Shown: in pieces, positions 1 to 6,003 of the stretch
How the letters are laid out: every line of letters begins with the position of its first letter
Numbering within the stretch: position 1 is the first letter of the stretch
DNA from: a virus
Strand: one strand, 5' to 3'
DNA: 42,984 nt
Virus record (IMG/VR): IMGVR_UViG_3300030451_003001
Coordinates: 1 to 42,984 of that record
Position numbers and translations under genes: made by a program
The notes under the pieces: generated by a model
Seen by the model: the letters and a program-made list of their open reading frames with translations, nothing else
The model's database searches: none
What the model was told of the DNA's origin: nothing

Positions 1-131
1 ACGCCCTTTGTTCCACTATAGTGATGACAACAATAAGGTGCAGTCTCGTACTCGTAATCGTTTAAATTACCACGCTTATAGTCTATGTATTTACAAGCGT
101 CTACTATCAGTCTAATCAATTTCTTTTTCAT
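1..131 (-). CDS. Hypothetical small protein, cut by window start
   Basis: An open reading frame starts at ATG 131-129 and runs off the left edge without a stop (43 complete codons). The visible part begins MKKKLIRLIVDACKYIDYKR and then becomes rich in Tyr, Asp and Glu, with a CCHH stretch near the visible end. Its start lies inside the end of the neighbouring minus-strand gene (20-base overlap, different frame), as expected for translational coupling in a compact phage operon. The family is not recognised. The Cys/His cluster could bind metal, but that is a guess. Confidence 0.55.
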   Translation of the reverse strand, partial: MKKKLIRLIVDACKYIDYKRGNLNDYEYETAPYCCHHYSGTKG

Positions 132-267
132 CTGTCTGTGTTATTAGGTTATACAATTCCATTGGTTTTATCTGAGTCCACTTACCCTGTCCATTGAGCC
201 TGTAGAAATTTCCACAGGCATCAATCCTTACCAACTTGCCCTCGATTACTATTGCTTTTGCTTCCAT
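112..267 (-). CDS. Hypothetical 51-residue protein
   Basis: A 51-codon frame from ATG 267-265 to the stop at 112-114. The product starts MEAKAIVIEGKLVRIDACGN and continues with a predicted short beta-strand pattern (FYRLNGQGKW) and an acidic C-terminus. It sits between two other minus-strand small genes, and its end overlaps the start of the gene at the window edge by 20 bases. No family is recognised. The alternation of hydrophobic and polar residues suggests a small beta-sheet protein. It is accepted as a gene because of its position in the run of minus-strand genes and its coupling to the next. Confidence 0.55.
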   Translation of the reverse strand: MEAKAIVIEGKLVRIDACGNFYRLNGQGKWTQIKPMELYNLITQTDEKEID

Positions 268-271
268 AGTT

Positions 272-424
272 TTAATCTTTATTTAGGTGAAAATTAATTA
301 ACATAACACTGCTGAATATTAATGTTATCCAAACAATATTACCACTCAATGCGAATGCGTAAATCGTACTTATCGTACTTGCTAATAGCAATACAAAGAT
401 TGCCCAATAATTAAACTTTTTCAT
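272..424 (-). CDS. Small two-span membrane protein
   Basis: A 50-residue product beginning MKKFNYWAIFVLLLASTIST. Two hydrophobic segments are visible (about residues 8-25 and 30-45) separated by a short SGN turn, with Lys at both ends, so it is probably an inner-membrane hairpin. The start at ATG 424-422 is supported by the leader TAAAACCAAATTATT directly before it, which matches the leaders of three other minus-strand genes here. Only four bases separate its stop from the next gene downstream (start 267). Function is unknown; small early phage membrane proteins often act in superinfection exclusion or host takeover, but nothing here shows that. Confidence 0.6.
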   Translation of the reverse strand: MKKFNYWAIFVLLLASTISTIYAFALSGNIVWITLIFSSVMLINFHLNKD

Positions 425-492
425 AATAATTTGGTTTTAAGTTTCCGTTTCGACCTTTTGGTCTCATCAGCACAAGCACTCACTTGTGGACG

Positions 493-557
493 GAGGGCAT
501 CCGTCCGTTTGAACGGACACCCGGAGAGAGGGCATCCGTCCGTTTGAACGGACACCC
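493..557. repeat. Tandem 30-bp repeat, each copy holding the 16-bp palindrome
   Basis: Two identical 30-base units (493-522 and 528-557), each beginning GAGGGCAT and ending in the palindrome GTCCGTT-TG-AACGGAC (503-518, 538-553), are separated by five bases. Just upstream, GGACGGA (488-494) can pair with TCCGTCC (500-506), so the first palindrome could form two mutually exclusive hairpins. The element lies between the amidoligase-like gene and the small membrane-protein gene, both on the minus strand, and may control transcription or mRNA processing between them. Confidence 0.75.
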
Positions 558-562
558 ACAAA

Positions 563-1525
563 TCATCTCTCAGTGGCTCTGCGTAGGCTCGTAGTGTAGT
601 GAGCAGAAAGCCTATTGTATTGGTCAACCCATTGCACAACCTCAGCGTTAATCTTACCGGTCATTAGCATCTTTCTGAACGCCTTTGATAGAGTAACAAT
701 CTCATCAACCTTAGCTTCATTGCCATCGTACATATACAAGAGTATAGATTTAATCTTCTTGATGAATCCTGCGTACGTGCCGTTTGGCTTGTTGATAGCG
801 TAATTCATCAACTCATACATAAGCCTATAGCGAAGATTAATGCTTCTAACTGATTCCACTCGGTTAGGTAGGCGGAACTCAATTCTATCGTCCATAATCT
901 TACAAACGTGATACTTACTGCTTGACGTATGTCCAACCCAATCACCATGATAATCACTTGTATTCATCATCAAGTTTCCATAGCAATATGAATTGCGTAA
1001 TCTGAATCGCCATAGAGCGTAGATAATACCCGCATATGGTCTTAGCTTATCAGCCAAGTCTTGTCCGCTCATACCAACGCAAGAAAGAGTAATGTGACCA
1101 CCACATCTTTGATTTGATGGTGAGTATCTATCTTCGATAATCTTACTTGCTTCAGAGAACATACCAAGCACTTTGTTACGCCAAACTGATTTGTCCACCA
1201 ATGGTAGCAAGTTAGTCACTGCTTCAACTCCACATGATGAATCGTACTCGAAATGACTGAATAATGGATATTCTTTGACTGCTCCACGATGAAAGGTATT
1301 CTTCTCAATCTCAAAGCCTATCGCAAACTTTGACTGAAACTCGCCCTCATCATTGGTAAAGGTAGTCAAGTCACGTGTAGCCCTCGGTAAATGAGTCAAG
1401 TCACGCTCAAACTCAGTCTTGTTTAGCTTTCTGAATGGTAGACCGATTCTACTCGCTTCATGGTATCTTAGCATTCGACCTCTGTTCGAATTGCCCTCAG
1501 CTACATAATTAATTCCTTGTATCAT
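563..1525 (-). CDS. Amidoligase-like enzyme (putative COOH-NH2 ligase, Amidoligase_2 type)
   Basis: A 320-residue protein. Motifs in the order expected of the glutamine-synthetase-like amidoligase family are visible: GFEIE (70-74), DSSCGVEAVT (95-104), CGGHITLS (141-148, in place of the usual G-x-HVH) and RIEFRLPNRV (214-223). In that fold the acidic and His residues of these motifs bind metal and ATP. Such enzymes join a carboxylate to an amine, often on peptides; the substrate here is unknown (host cell wall peptide, host protein or a small metabolite are all possible). The start ATG 1525-1523 is preceded by the shared leader AAAAACCAAATAGTT, and a palindrome copy lies 19 bases upstream. 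The assignment is from motif pattern only; no similarity search was possible. Confidence 0.6.
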   Translation of the reverse strand: MIQGINYVAEGNSNRGRMLRYHEASRIGLPFRKLNKTEFERDLTHLPRATRDLTTFTNDEGEFQSKFAIGFEIEKNTFHRGAVKEYPLFSHFEYDSSCGVEAVTNLLPLVDKSVWRNKVLGMFSEASKIIEDRYSPSNQRCGGHITLSCVGMSGQDLADKLRPYAGIIYALWRFRLRNSYCYGNLMMNTSDYHGDWVGHTSSSKYHVCKIMDDRIEFRLPNRVESVRSINLRYRLMYELMNYAINKPNGTYAGFIKKIKSILLYMYDGNEAKVDEIVTLSKAFRKMLMTGKINAEVVQWVDQYNRLSAHYTTSLRRATER

Positions 1526-1543
1526 AACTATTTGGTTTTTGTA

Positions 1544-1559
1544 GTCCGTTTAAACGGAC
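1544..1559. repeat. Palindrome copy GTCCGTT-TA-AACGGAC
   Basis: A perfect 16-bp dyad lying 19 bases upstream of the amidoligase-like start and just after the end of the upstream minus-strand gene. It is one of seven copies with an invariant 7-bp arm in this window. Confidence 0.8.
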
Positions 1560-1571
1560 ATGGTTAATTTA

Positions 1572-1820
1572 TTAAGCTAATTGTATTATAATTTCATCTG
1601 AATCATCTGCAGGATATATTGCACCATCATCTTCACGCTCAAATACCATAGTCTCATCGCCAAAAAATACTTCTACAGCATCTTGTTCTTCTTTGCATCC
1701 ATTGATAACCTTGCATCCCTCAAGAGAATTGTCAAGGATGAATTGCTCGTATCCATACTCAGAACATACATCGAATGAGCATAATTTGATTCCGTTTGCA
1801 TTTTGAATTGTAATTGTCAT
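1572..1820 (-). CDS. Hypothetical acidic protein, 82 residues
   Basis: The product starts MTITIQNANGIKLCSFDVCS and is strongly acidic in its second half (EREDD, DDSDE). The N-terminal part reads like beta strands (MTITI, IKLCSFDV), so a small beta-rich fold with an acidic face is likely. Four Cys occur in the first half. The start is supported by the leader AAAAAACAAATAGTT before ATG, nearly identical to that of the next gene in the operon. No family is recognised. Small acidic phage proteins may mimic DNA or bind host proteins, but the sequence gives no direct proof. Confidence 0.65.
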   Translation of the reverse strand: MTITIQNANGIKLCSFDVCSEYGYEQFILDNSLEGCKVINGCKEEQDAVEVFFGDETMVFEREDDGAIYPADDSDEIIIQLA

Positions 1821-1855
1821 AACTATTTGTTTTTTATTGGTTAAGACTCAAGTCC

Positions 1856-1871
1856 GTCCGTTAGAACGGAC
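1856..1871. repeat. Palindrome copy GTCCGTT-AG-AACGGAC
   Basis: The 7-bp arms are intact with a different central dinucleotide (AG). The copy sits in the 85-base gap between two minus-strand genes and is flanked by ACTCAAG on both sides (1847-1853 and 1870-1876), so the imperfect repeat extends beyond the core. Confidence 0.8.
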
Positions 1872-1905
1872 TCAAGTTTCGTCTATTCAAGACTCGTCAG
1901 TTAAC

Positions 1906-2520
1906 CTATGAATTTAGTTCTACTCTCATCTCATTGAACGAACGACTAACCATTGGAGGAATCTTATCCTCATCGCCACTGATATGAATTTGCCCGTCAG
2001 CAGTCAAACGCATAGAAACACCTTTGCCATCGTCAAAGCACTCGCCTTTGATAGCGAACGTCATCAGAGTAGTAGATGTAGTTTCAACCTCAGCATCATC
2101 GCCATCAGTCTCAACAGCCTTAGCGTACTTTAGTAGATTCTTGATGCTTCTCGAAGCAGTCTTGTCGTTTTGGTTTTCTAGCTTCGTACATTCTCTCTTG
2201 TACTTAGTGATAGTGTCATTAGACTCATCACGTAGCTTACCAACCTTAACCATGTCGTAAAAGAATGATTTGTTGTAACCGAATATTTGCTTGTGAAATT
2301 CTTCGGTAGTCATCACTACACCAATGTAATCCATCTGTTGCTTACATTCGGCTGATTTGAAATACTCGAAAGTTTTGTAAATCTTGTGAGCCAATTTGAT
2401 TTGCTTGTCAAACGTCTTTTTCTCTGAGTCTTGTAACTCAGTTACTAACGTCAATGCACCATTGAACTCATTACAATTGTTTCCTAACAATTCCTCGAAA
2501 ATTGGATTAATTTGTCTCAT
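1906..2520 (-). CDS. Hypothetical protein, 204 residues, first gene of the minus-strand operon
   Basis: The N-terminal two thirds are predicted largely helical and charged, including a segment TTEEFHKQIFGYNKSFFYDM (about residues 71-90) that reads like a DNA-binding or replication/partition-type helical region. The C-terminal third (from about 150) is beta-like and acidic (MTFAIKGECFDDGKGVSMRL). It is the first gene after the divergent control region and the nearest to the only clear minus-strand promoter (2583-2612), so it is probably expressed early. The leader AAAAATCAAGTAATT precedes its ATG. No family can be named; a regulatory or DNA-binding role is an inference from position and helix pattern. 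Confidence 0.65.
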   Translation of the reverse strand: MRQINPIFEELLGNNCNEFNGALTLVTELQDSEKKTFDKQIKLAHKIYKTFEYFKSAECKQQMDYIGVVMTTEEFHKQIFGYNKSFFYDMVKVGKLRDESNDTITKYKRECTKLENQNDKTASRSIKNLLKYAKAVETDGDDAEVETTSTTLMTFAIKGECFDDGKGVSMRLTADGQIHISGDEDKIPPMVSRSFNEMRVELNS

Positions 2521-2582
2521 AATTACTTGATTTTTAGTTATTTAAGTTAAATTATCGGAGTACGTTTCTCGGACTCACTTTA

Positions 2583-2612
2583 CAAATATAGTTTAATTCT
2601 CGTACAATACAA
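2583..2612 (-). promoter_or_regulatory. Bacteroidota-type promoter for the minus-strand operon
   Basis: On the minus strand a TATATTTG box (2583-2590, matching TAnnTTTG) lies 19 bases from an upstream TTG (2610-2612), the arrangement of the flavobacterial housekeeping promoter. It lies 63 bases before the 204-residue gene and is the only such box seen on this strand before the six minus-strand genes. Confidence 0.6.
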
Positions 2613-2656
2613 TACCTAAACGTATTTTTTTTCATTTTTTTTACATCTCTTGTCTA

Positions 2657-2677
2657 ATCTCAGTATATACTTGAGAT
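2657..2677. repeat. Inverted repeat, operator-like
   Basis: ATCTCA (2657-2662) and TGAGAT (2672-2677) flank GTATATACT, giving a near-perfect 21-base dyad with one extra T. It is placed between the minus-strand promoter and the plus-strand genes, where a regulator could act on either direction. It could also simply form a hairpin. Confidence 0.45.
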
Positions 2678-3041
2678 GTGGACGGAACAAATCCCCAAGA
2701 AAAGTTTAACGTGCTTTTGCCCGGGAATGGGCTGTGCATCCTTTCTTTGCATCTGTTAAGATATTCTGCTCTAATTTTCAGTCTTAAGTCCGTTTCAACG
2801 GACAAAGCAGTTAATCATGGTGAATCCGAGCATTACAAACGTGAATCCGATACACTCCGACAAACGTACTGCAAGGCTTGTAGATGTACGGCAGTAAAAC
2901 GGCAAAAAATCCGATTGCACCGAGCAAAAACACACCCCCACCCCCAAGAAAAAAATCGGTTTTCTGAGGGCGACCGACACGCTGCACGCGACACATAACC
3001 TTTTAGTTCTATATATCTAATTTTTTTTATACCTTTACCCT
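2678..3041. other. Divergent control region without a convincing gene; repeat-rich
   Basis: This stretch looks G+C-richer than the surrounding sequence. It holds a palindrome copy (2788-2803), two copies of GTGAATCCGA (2820-2829, 2841-2850), a third AATCCGA (2908-2914), two ACAAACGT copies and a C-rich tract near 2935-2945. Reading frames of about 60-106 codons exist on both strands but none is convincing. The position between divergent gene blocks and the short direct repeats would fit a replication origin or a regulatory region; this is inference. Confidence 0.4.
2788..2803. repeat. Palindrome copy GTCCGTT-TC-AACGGAC
   Basis: The arms are intact with central dinucleotide TC. It is the only copy inside the divergent control region. 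A minus-strand 61-codon frame of doubtful reality has its stop codon inside this element. Confidence 0.8.
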
Positions 3042-3194
3042 GTGTATGAAATAGAAATACAAAATAGAATCAAGATAGGTTTTTGTTTAGGCTTTGCTTA
3101 TTTTAGTTCTGATGAGCAATATGATTACTCTGAGTTTATTTTATACTTAGGACTTATTAGTGTGCATTATAAAAATTACGTTGACGATATTTAA
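3042..3194 (+). CDS. Small conserved-looking phage protein, 50 residues
   Basis: The frame opens with GTG at 3042 (an in-frame stop lies at 3018-3020 and no ATG lies between) and ends at TAA 3192-3194. The product contains RIKIGFCLGFAYF followed by an acidic stretch SSDEQYDYSEF and a hydrophobic FILYLGLISVHY, the pattern of very small phage proteins with two beta/hydrophobic blocks separated by an acidic loop. It is followed after about 50 bases by a strong terminator, so it is probably a single-gene transcript. The GTG start is a choice by elimination. Function unknown. Confidence 0.6.
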   Translation: MYEIEIQNRIKIGFCLGFAYFSSDEQYDYSEFILYLGLISVHYKNYVDDI

Positions 3195-3245
3195 GGTTCA
3201 TTGTGTTTGATGAGAGGTGAATGGGTAGTGACGTTCACTTCAAAG

Positions 3246-3270
3246 AAGAGGGTTAATCCCTCTTTTTTTA
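3246..3270 (+). terminator. Intrinsic terminator after the 50-residue gene
   Basis: Stem AAGAGGG (3246-3252), loop TTAAT and CCCTCTT (3258-3264) are followed by a run of T. Energetically plausible and correctly placed to end the small plus-strand transcript before the chaperonin block. Confidence 0.8.
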
Positions 3271-3457
3271 TTTATATTTTAATTATCGACATATACTATG
3301 ATGTTTTAATGTTATTTTTTTTTCTTTAACTATCTGATTATCAATACTAATGTTAATAATGTTGATTTTATTTTTATTTTAGAGTAAATAAAAAAATATA
3401 TAAAGGGATAATATATATATATATAGTAGGGGAGGAAAAAAAGTATCATTACTACAT

Positions 3458-3487
3458 TTTGGAATAAAATAAAATATACTATCTTTG
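3458..3487 (+). promoter_or_regulatory. Promoter of the groEL-phoH-groES operon
   Basis: TTTG (3458-3461), an 18-base spacer and TATCTTTG (3480-3487) match the Bacteroidota -33/-7 consensus. The groEL start follows 22 bases later, so the leader is short. Of the plus-strand promoters in this window it has the best -33 element. Confidence 0.75.
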
Positions 3488-3509
3488 CGTAAATCAAATT
3501 TAATATACA

Positions 3510-5099
3510 ATGAATCCAAAAGAATTACACTTTGCTGATGAGGGTAGAAAAAAACTTTTCAGCGGACTAGAAAAAATTACTAACGCAGTAAAGAGCACTC
3601 TCGGTCCTAGAGGTAACACAGTGCTAATTGAATCAGAAAATCATACTCATGGAATCACCGTTACTAAAGATGGTGTTACAGTTGCTAAGTCTATTAGCTT
3701 GCTTGACTCTGTGGAAAATCTTGCAGTACGTATTGTAAAGGAAGCTTCGGAAAAGACAGCGACTAATGCCGGTGATGGTACTACTACTGCAATCGTATTA
3801 TCGCAAGCTTTATCTCTTGCGGGTAATGAAATGATAAAGTCCGGTATGAATAAGACATTAGTTCTTAGAGAGCTAGTTGAAGCGACAAAGGTTGTAGTGG
3901 AAAATCTTAAGAAGATGAGTAAGCCTGTTGATAATAATAAGCTTGAGGATGTTGCTACCATCTCTGCTAATAATGATTCGTATATAGGTAATATAATATC
4001 TAAAGTATATAATTCAGTTGGTACAGATGGAATAGTTACGGTTGAGAACTCTCAGTCTTCTGAAACATATTTTGAGGTTACTAACGGTATTAAAGTTGAC
4101 CGTGGTTACTCTAGTAACTTGTTTATCAATAATCACAAAAAGGACGAGTGTATTTATGAGGATGTAAATATTCTTGTTAGTGATGCTGAGATAACAAATG
4201 TATTACAGATTGAGAATGTTTTAAAACCAATTATTAATAAGGGTGAAAAGTTATTGATTATAGCTAATGCATCTTCTAATGTGTTAAACACTCTTGCTGC
4301 TAATGTTATGAAGAACGGTTTGAAGATATGTGTTATATCACCACCGAGTTTTGGTTACAAGCAACATGAGTTGATGAATGATATTGCATTATCTGTTGGT
4401 GCTACATATTTTTCTGAAAAGACAGGTGACGACCTTAGTTTGATACTACCTAAAGATTTAGGTAAAGCTAAAAAAATTATAGTAGGTAAAGATTCATCTA
4501 TAATTATTAAAGATGAAAATGTAGTATCTAAAGATGATATTGATAAGCGAGTATCTGAGCTTCGTGATGCACATGACATAACTGATAAGAAAGCTGACCG
4601 TGAGTTTATACTATCACGTATAGCTTCATTAACAGGAGGTGTAGGTGTTATATATGCAGGAGGTAAAACTGACCTAGAGCAAAAAGAACTATATGACCGT
4701 ATTGATGATGCTGTATGTGCTGTTCGTTCTGCTACTGTTGAGGGTATACTTCCGGGAGGAGGAGTAGCTCTTGAAAACATATCACGTAAATTAGCTGTAA
4801 AAGATAATTGGTCTGATGAAAAGAAGTGTGCGTATGAGATACTTAAAGTGTCTTTACTATCACCTATTATCACAATACTTGAAAACGCAGGATTAAATTA
4901 CAACTCAATATACTCTGATAATTTTTCAAAGGGTTGGGGTTATGATGTAAAAAATGATAAATATGGTAATATGATGAAGATGGGTATCATTGACCCAATG
5001 AAAGTTACTAAGAACGCTCTTCAAAATGCTGTGTCAGTTGCTGTCACACTACTTAGCACTAATGCTATTATTACCATGATGAGAAGTAATGGAAAATAA
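3510..5099 (+). CDS. groEL: GroEL-type chaperonin (Cpn60), phage-encoded
   Basis: A 529-residue group I chaperonin, slightly shorter than the usual 545 or so. Hallmarks seen: LGPRG (31-35), TKDGVTVAK (52-60), the nucleotide-binding GDGTTT (88-93), and the late equatorial DDAVCAVRSATVEGILPGGG, which contains the Asp corresponding to catalytic Asp398 of E. coli GroEL. The hydrophobic Gly-Met tail typical of bacterial GroEL is absent; the protein ends TMMRSNGK. It presumably folds phage proteins (capsid or others) in an ATP-driven ring with the GroES encoded 650 bases downstream. Its end overlaps the phoH-like start by 11 bases. Sequence between the conserved blocks is divergent, typical of viral chaperonins rather than a recent host copy. 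Confidence 0.95.
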   Translation: MNPKELHFADEGRKKLFSGLEKITNAVKSTLGPRGNTVLIESENHTHGITVTKDGVTVAKSISLLDSVENLAVRIVKEASEKTATNAGDGTTTAIVLSQALSLAGNEMIKSGMNKTLVLRELVEATKVVVENLKKMSKPVDNNKLEDVATISANNDSYIGNIISKVYNSVGTDGIVTVENSQSSETYFEVTNGIKVDRGYSSNLFINNHKKDECIYEDVNILVSDAEITNVLQIENVLKPIINKGEKLLIIANASSNVLNTLAANVMKNGLKICVISPPSFGYKQHELMNDIALSVGATYFSEKTGDDLSLILPKDLGKAKKIIVGKDSSIIIKDENVVSKDDIDKRVSELRDAHDITDKKADREFILSRIASLTGGVGVIYAGGKTDLEQKELYDRIDDAVCAVRSATVEGILPGGGVALENISRKLAVKDNWSDEKKCAYEILKVSLLSPIITILENAGLNYNSIYSDNFSKGWGYDVKNDKYGNMMKMGIIDPMKVTKNALQNAVSVAVTLLSTNAIITMMRSNGK

Positions 5100-5745
5100 A
5101 TCTAAGAAGCCACCAAAGGGTAGCGTTAAGTTTAACATATCCTTGTCTGAAGAACAAAAAAGAGCTAAGGAGCAAATGATAAAGCATCCGTATAGCTTTG
5201 TTGTAGGTAAGGCAGGGTCAGGTAAGACATTACTTGCTGTTCAAGTGGCTTTAGATATGTTTTTTAAAAGGCAGTATAATAAGATAATTATTACAAGACC
5301 AACTGTTGCGACTGAAGACAATGGGTTTCTCCCCGGTACTGAAAAAGAAAAGCTAGAACCTTGGCTTGTACCTATCATGTCTAATATGCGTAAGGTCTAT
5401 AACAAGCCTGATAAGATAGCTAAGATGGTGGAGCAAGAGGAAATTGAGCTAGTCTCTCTTGCCCACTTTCGAGGCAGAACATTTGATGGTGCTGTAGTTA
5501 TAGTAGATGAGTTTCAGAACTTAACTAAGGCACAGCTAAGAATGGCTTTAGGTAGGTTGGGTAAAGACTCTATAATGATATTCTGTGGAGACAATCAGCA
5601 GATTGATTTATCTACAGAGCTTAACTCAGCAATTGACGATGTTCATAAAATAAAAGGTAGCGACTATGTGTTTAAAGTTATACTAGAAGACAATCATAGA
5701 AATAAAGCTATAGACGATGTATTAAAACTTTTAACAGGATACTAA
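5089..5745 (+). CDS. phoH: PhoH-like P-loop ATPase
   Basis: A 218-residue protein with Walker A GKAGSGKT (40-47), the PhoH signature FRGRTFDGAVVIVDEFQN (127-144, containing Walker B with DE), and the sensor-like CGDNQQID (166-173). The family corresponds to the ATPase half of superfamily 1 helicases and is widespread in marine phages, where its role (RNA or nucleotide metabolism, possibly stress response) is unsettled. It is sandwiched between groEL (11-base overlap) and groES (adjacent start, no gap), an unusual position suggesting co-expression with the folding machinery. The start ATG 5089 gives the full family N-terminus. Confidence 0.95.
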   Translation: MENKSKKPPKGSVKFNISLSEEQKRAKEQMIKHPYSFVVGKAGSGKTLLAVQVALDMFFKRQYNKIIITRPTVATEDNGFLPGTEKEKLEPWLVPIMSNMRKVYNKPDKIAKMVEQEEIELVSLAHFRGRTFDGAVVIVDEFQNLTKAQLRMALGRLGKDSIMIFCGDNQQIDLSTELNSAIDDVHKIKGSDYVFKVILEDNHRNKAIDDVLKLLTGY

Positions 5746-6003
5746 ATGAAACCAATAGGAAAATATATTGTAATCAATGAAATTAAAGAAGAGGTAAAAA
5801 CACAATCAGGTATTTTACTTTCAGGAGATGACGTTGATAAGATAAGATATAAAAAGGGTACTGTTGTAAAACCCGGTACTGAGGTAACAAAGATAAATGA
5901 GGGTGACACAATCTATTACGACACACGAGCAGGTTACTCTATGTTTATAGAAGACGTGCAGTATACGATTATTCGTGAGAACGATGTCGTTGTTGTCTTA
6001 TAG
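5746..6003 (+). CDS. groES: GroES-type co-chaperonin
   Basis: An 85-residue protein, close to the 95 of bacterial GroES. It has the GroES order: beta strand KPIGKYIVI, a mobile-loop candidate TQSGILLSGDD (about 20-30, with the GIL tripeptide that docks on GroEL), GTVVKPG, GDTIYYD and a final acidic-hydrophobic strand IRENDVVVVL. It would cap the phage GroEL or possibly the host one. The gene begins immediately after the phoH stop. Its last 35 bases overlap the end of the convergent winged-helix gene. The tyrosine-containing region YYDTRAGYSMF replaces the usual roof-loop composition, as is common in viral forms. Confidence 0.88.
   Translation: MKPIGKYIVINEIKEEVKTQSGILLSGDDVDKIRYKKGTVVKPGTEVTKINEGDTIYYDTRAGYSMFIEDVQYTIIRENDVVVVL

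Larger units (their letters stand above)
3195..3509. other. Very A+T-rich intergenic region with terminator, AT repeat and promoter
   Basis: No gene is seen. In order: a terminator (3246-3270), long T-rich and A-rich tracts, an AT dinucleotide run (about 3411-3425), and the promoter for the chaperonin genes (3458-3487). The low melting stability could matter for transcription start or replication, but nothing more specific is visible. Confidence 0.6.

Noticed and set aside
421-639. 72-codon minus-strand frame over the tandem palindrome repeats
   Set aside because: It runs through the 30-bp repeats and into the end of the amidoligase-like gene in another frame; the composition is odd (Cys/Pro/Arg from the repeats) and no leader motif precedes it.
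2795-2996. Two overlapping minus-strand frames of 61 codons with hydrophobic stretches (possible frameshifted membrane protein at a G-rich tract)
   Set aside because: Each frame has only part of the hydrophobic pattern, the first lacks an ATG start, and no leader motif or promoter is seen. A frameshifted real gene is not excluded, but the evidence is too thin.
2678-2998. 106-codon plus-strand frame in the control region
   Set aside because: It covers the palindrome and direct repeats, has a composition unlike the other proteins (His/Arg/Pro-rich, no hydrophobic core pattern) and no promoter or coupled neighbour.
4355-4873. 172-codon minus-strand frame opposite groEL
   Set aside because: A shadow of the well-supported GroEL frame; Ser/Thr-rich antisense translation with no family pattern.
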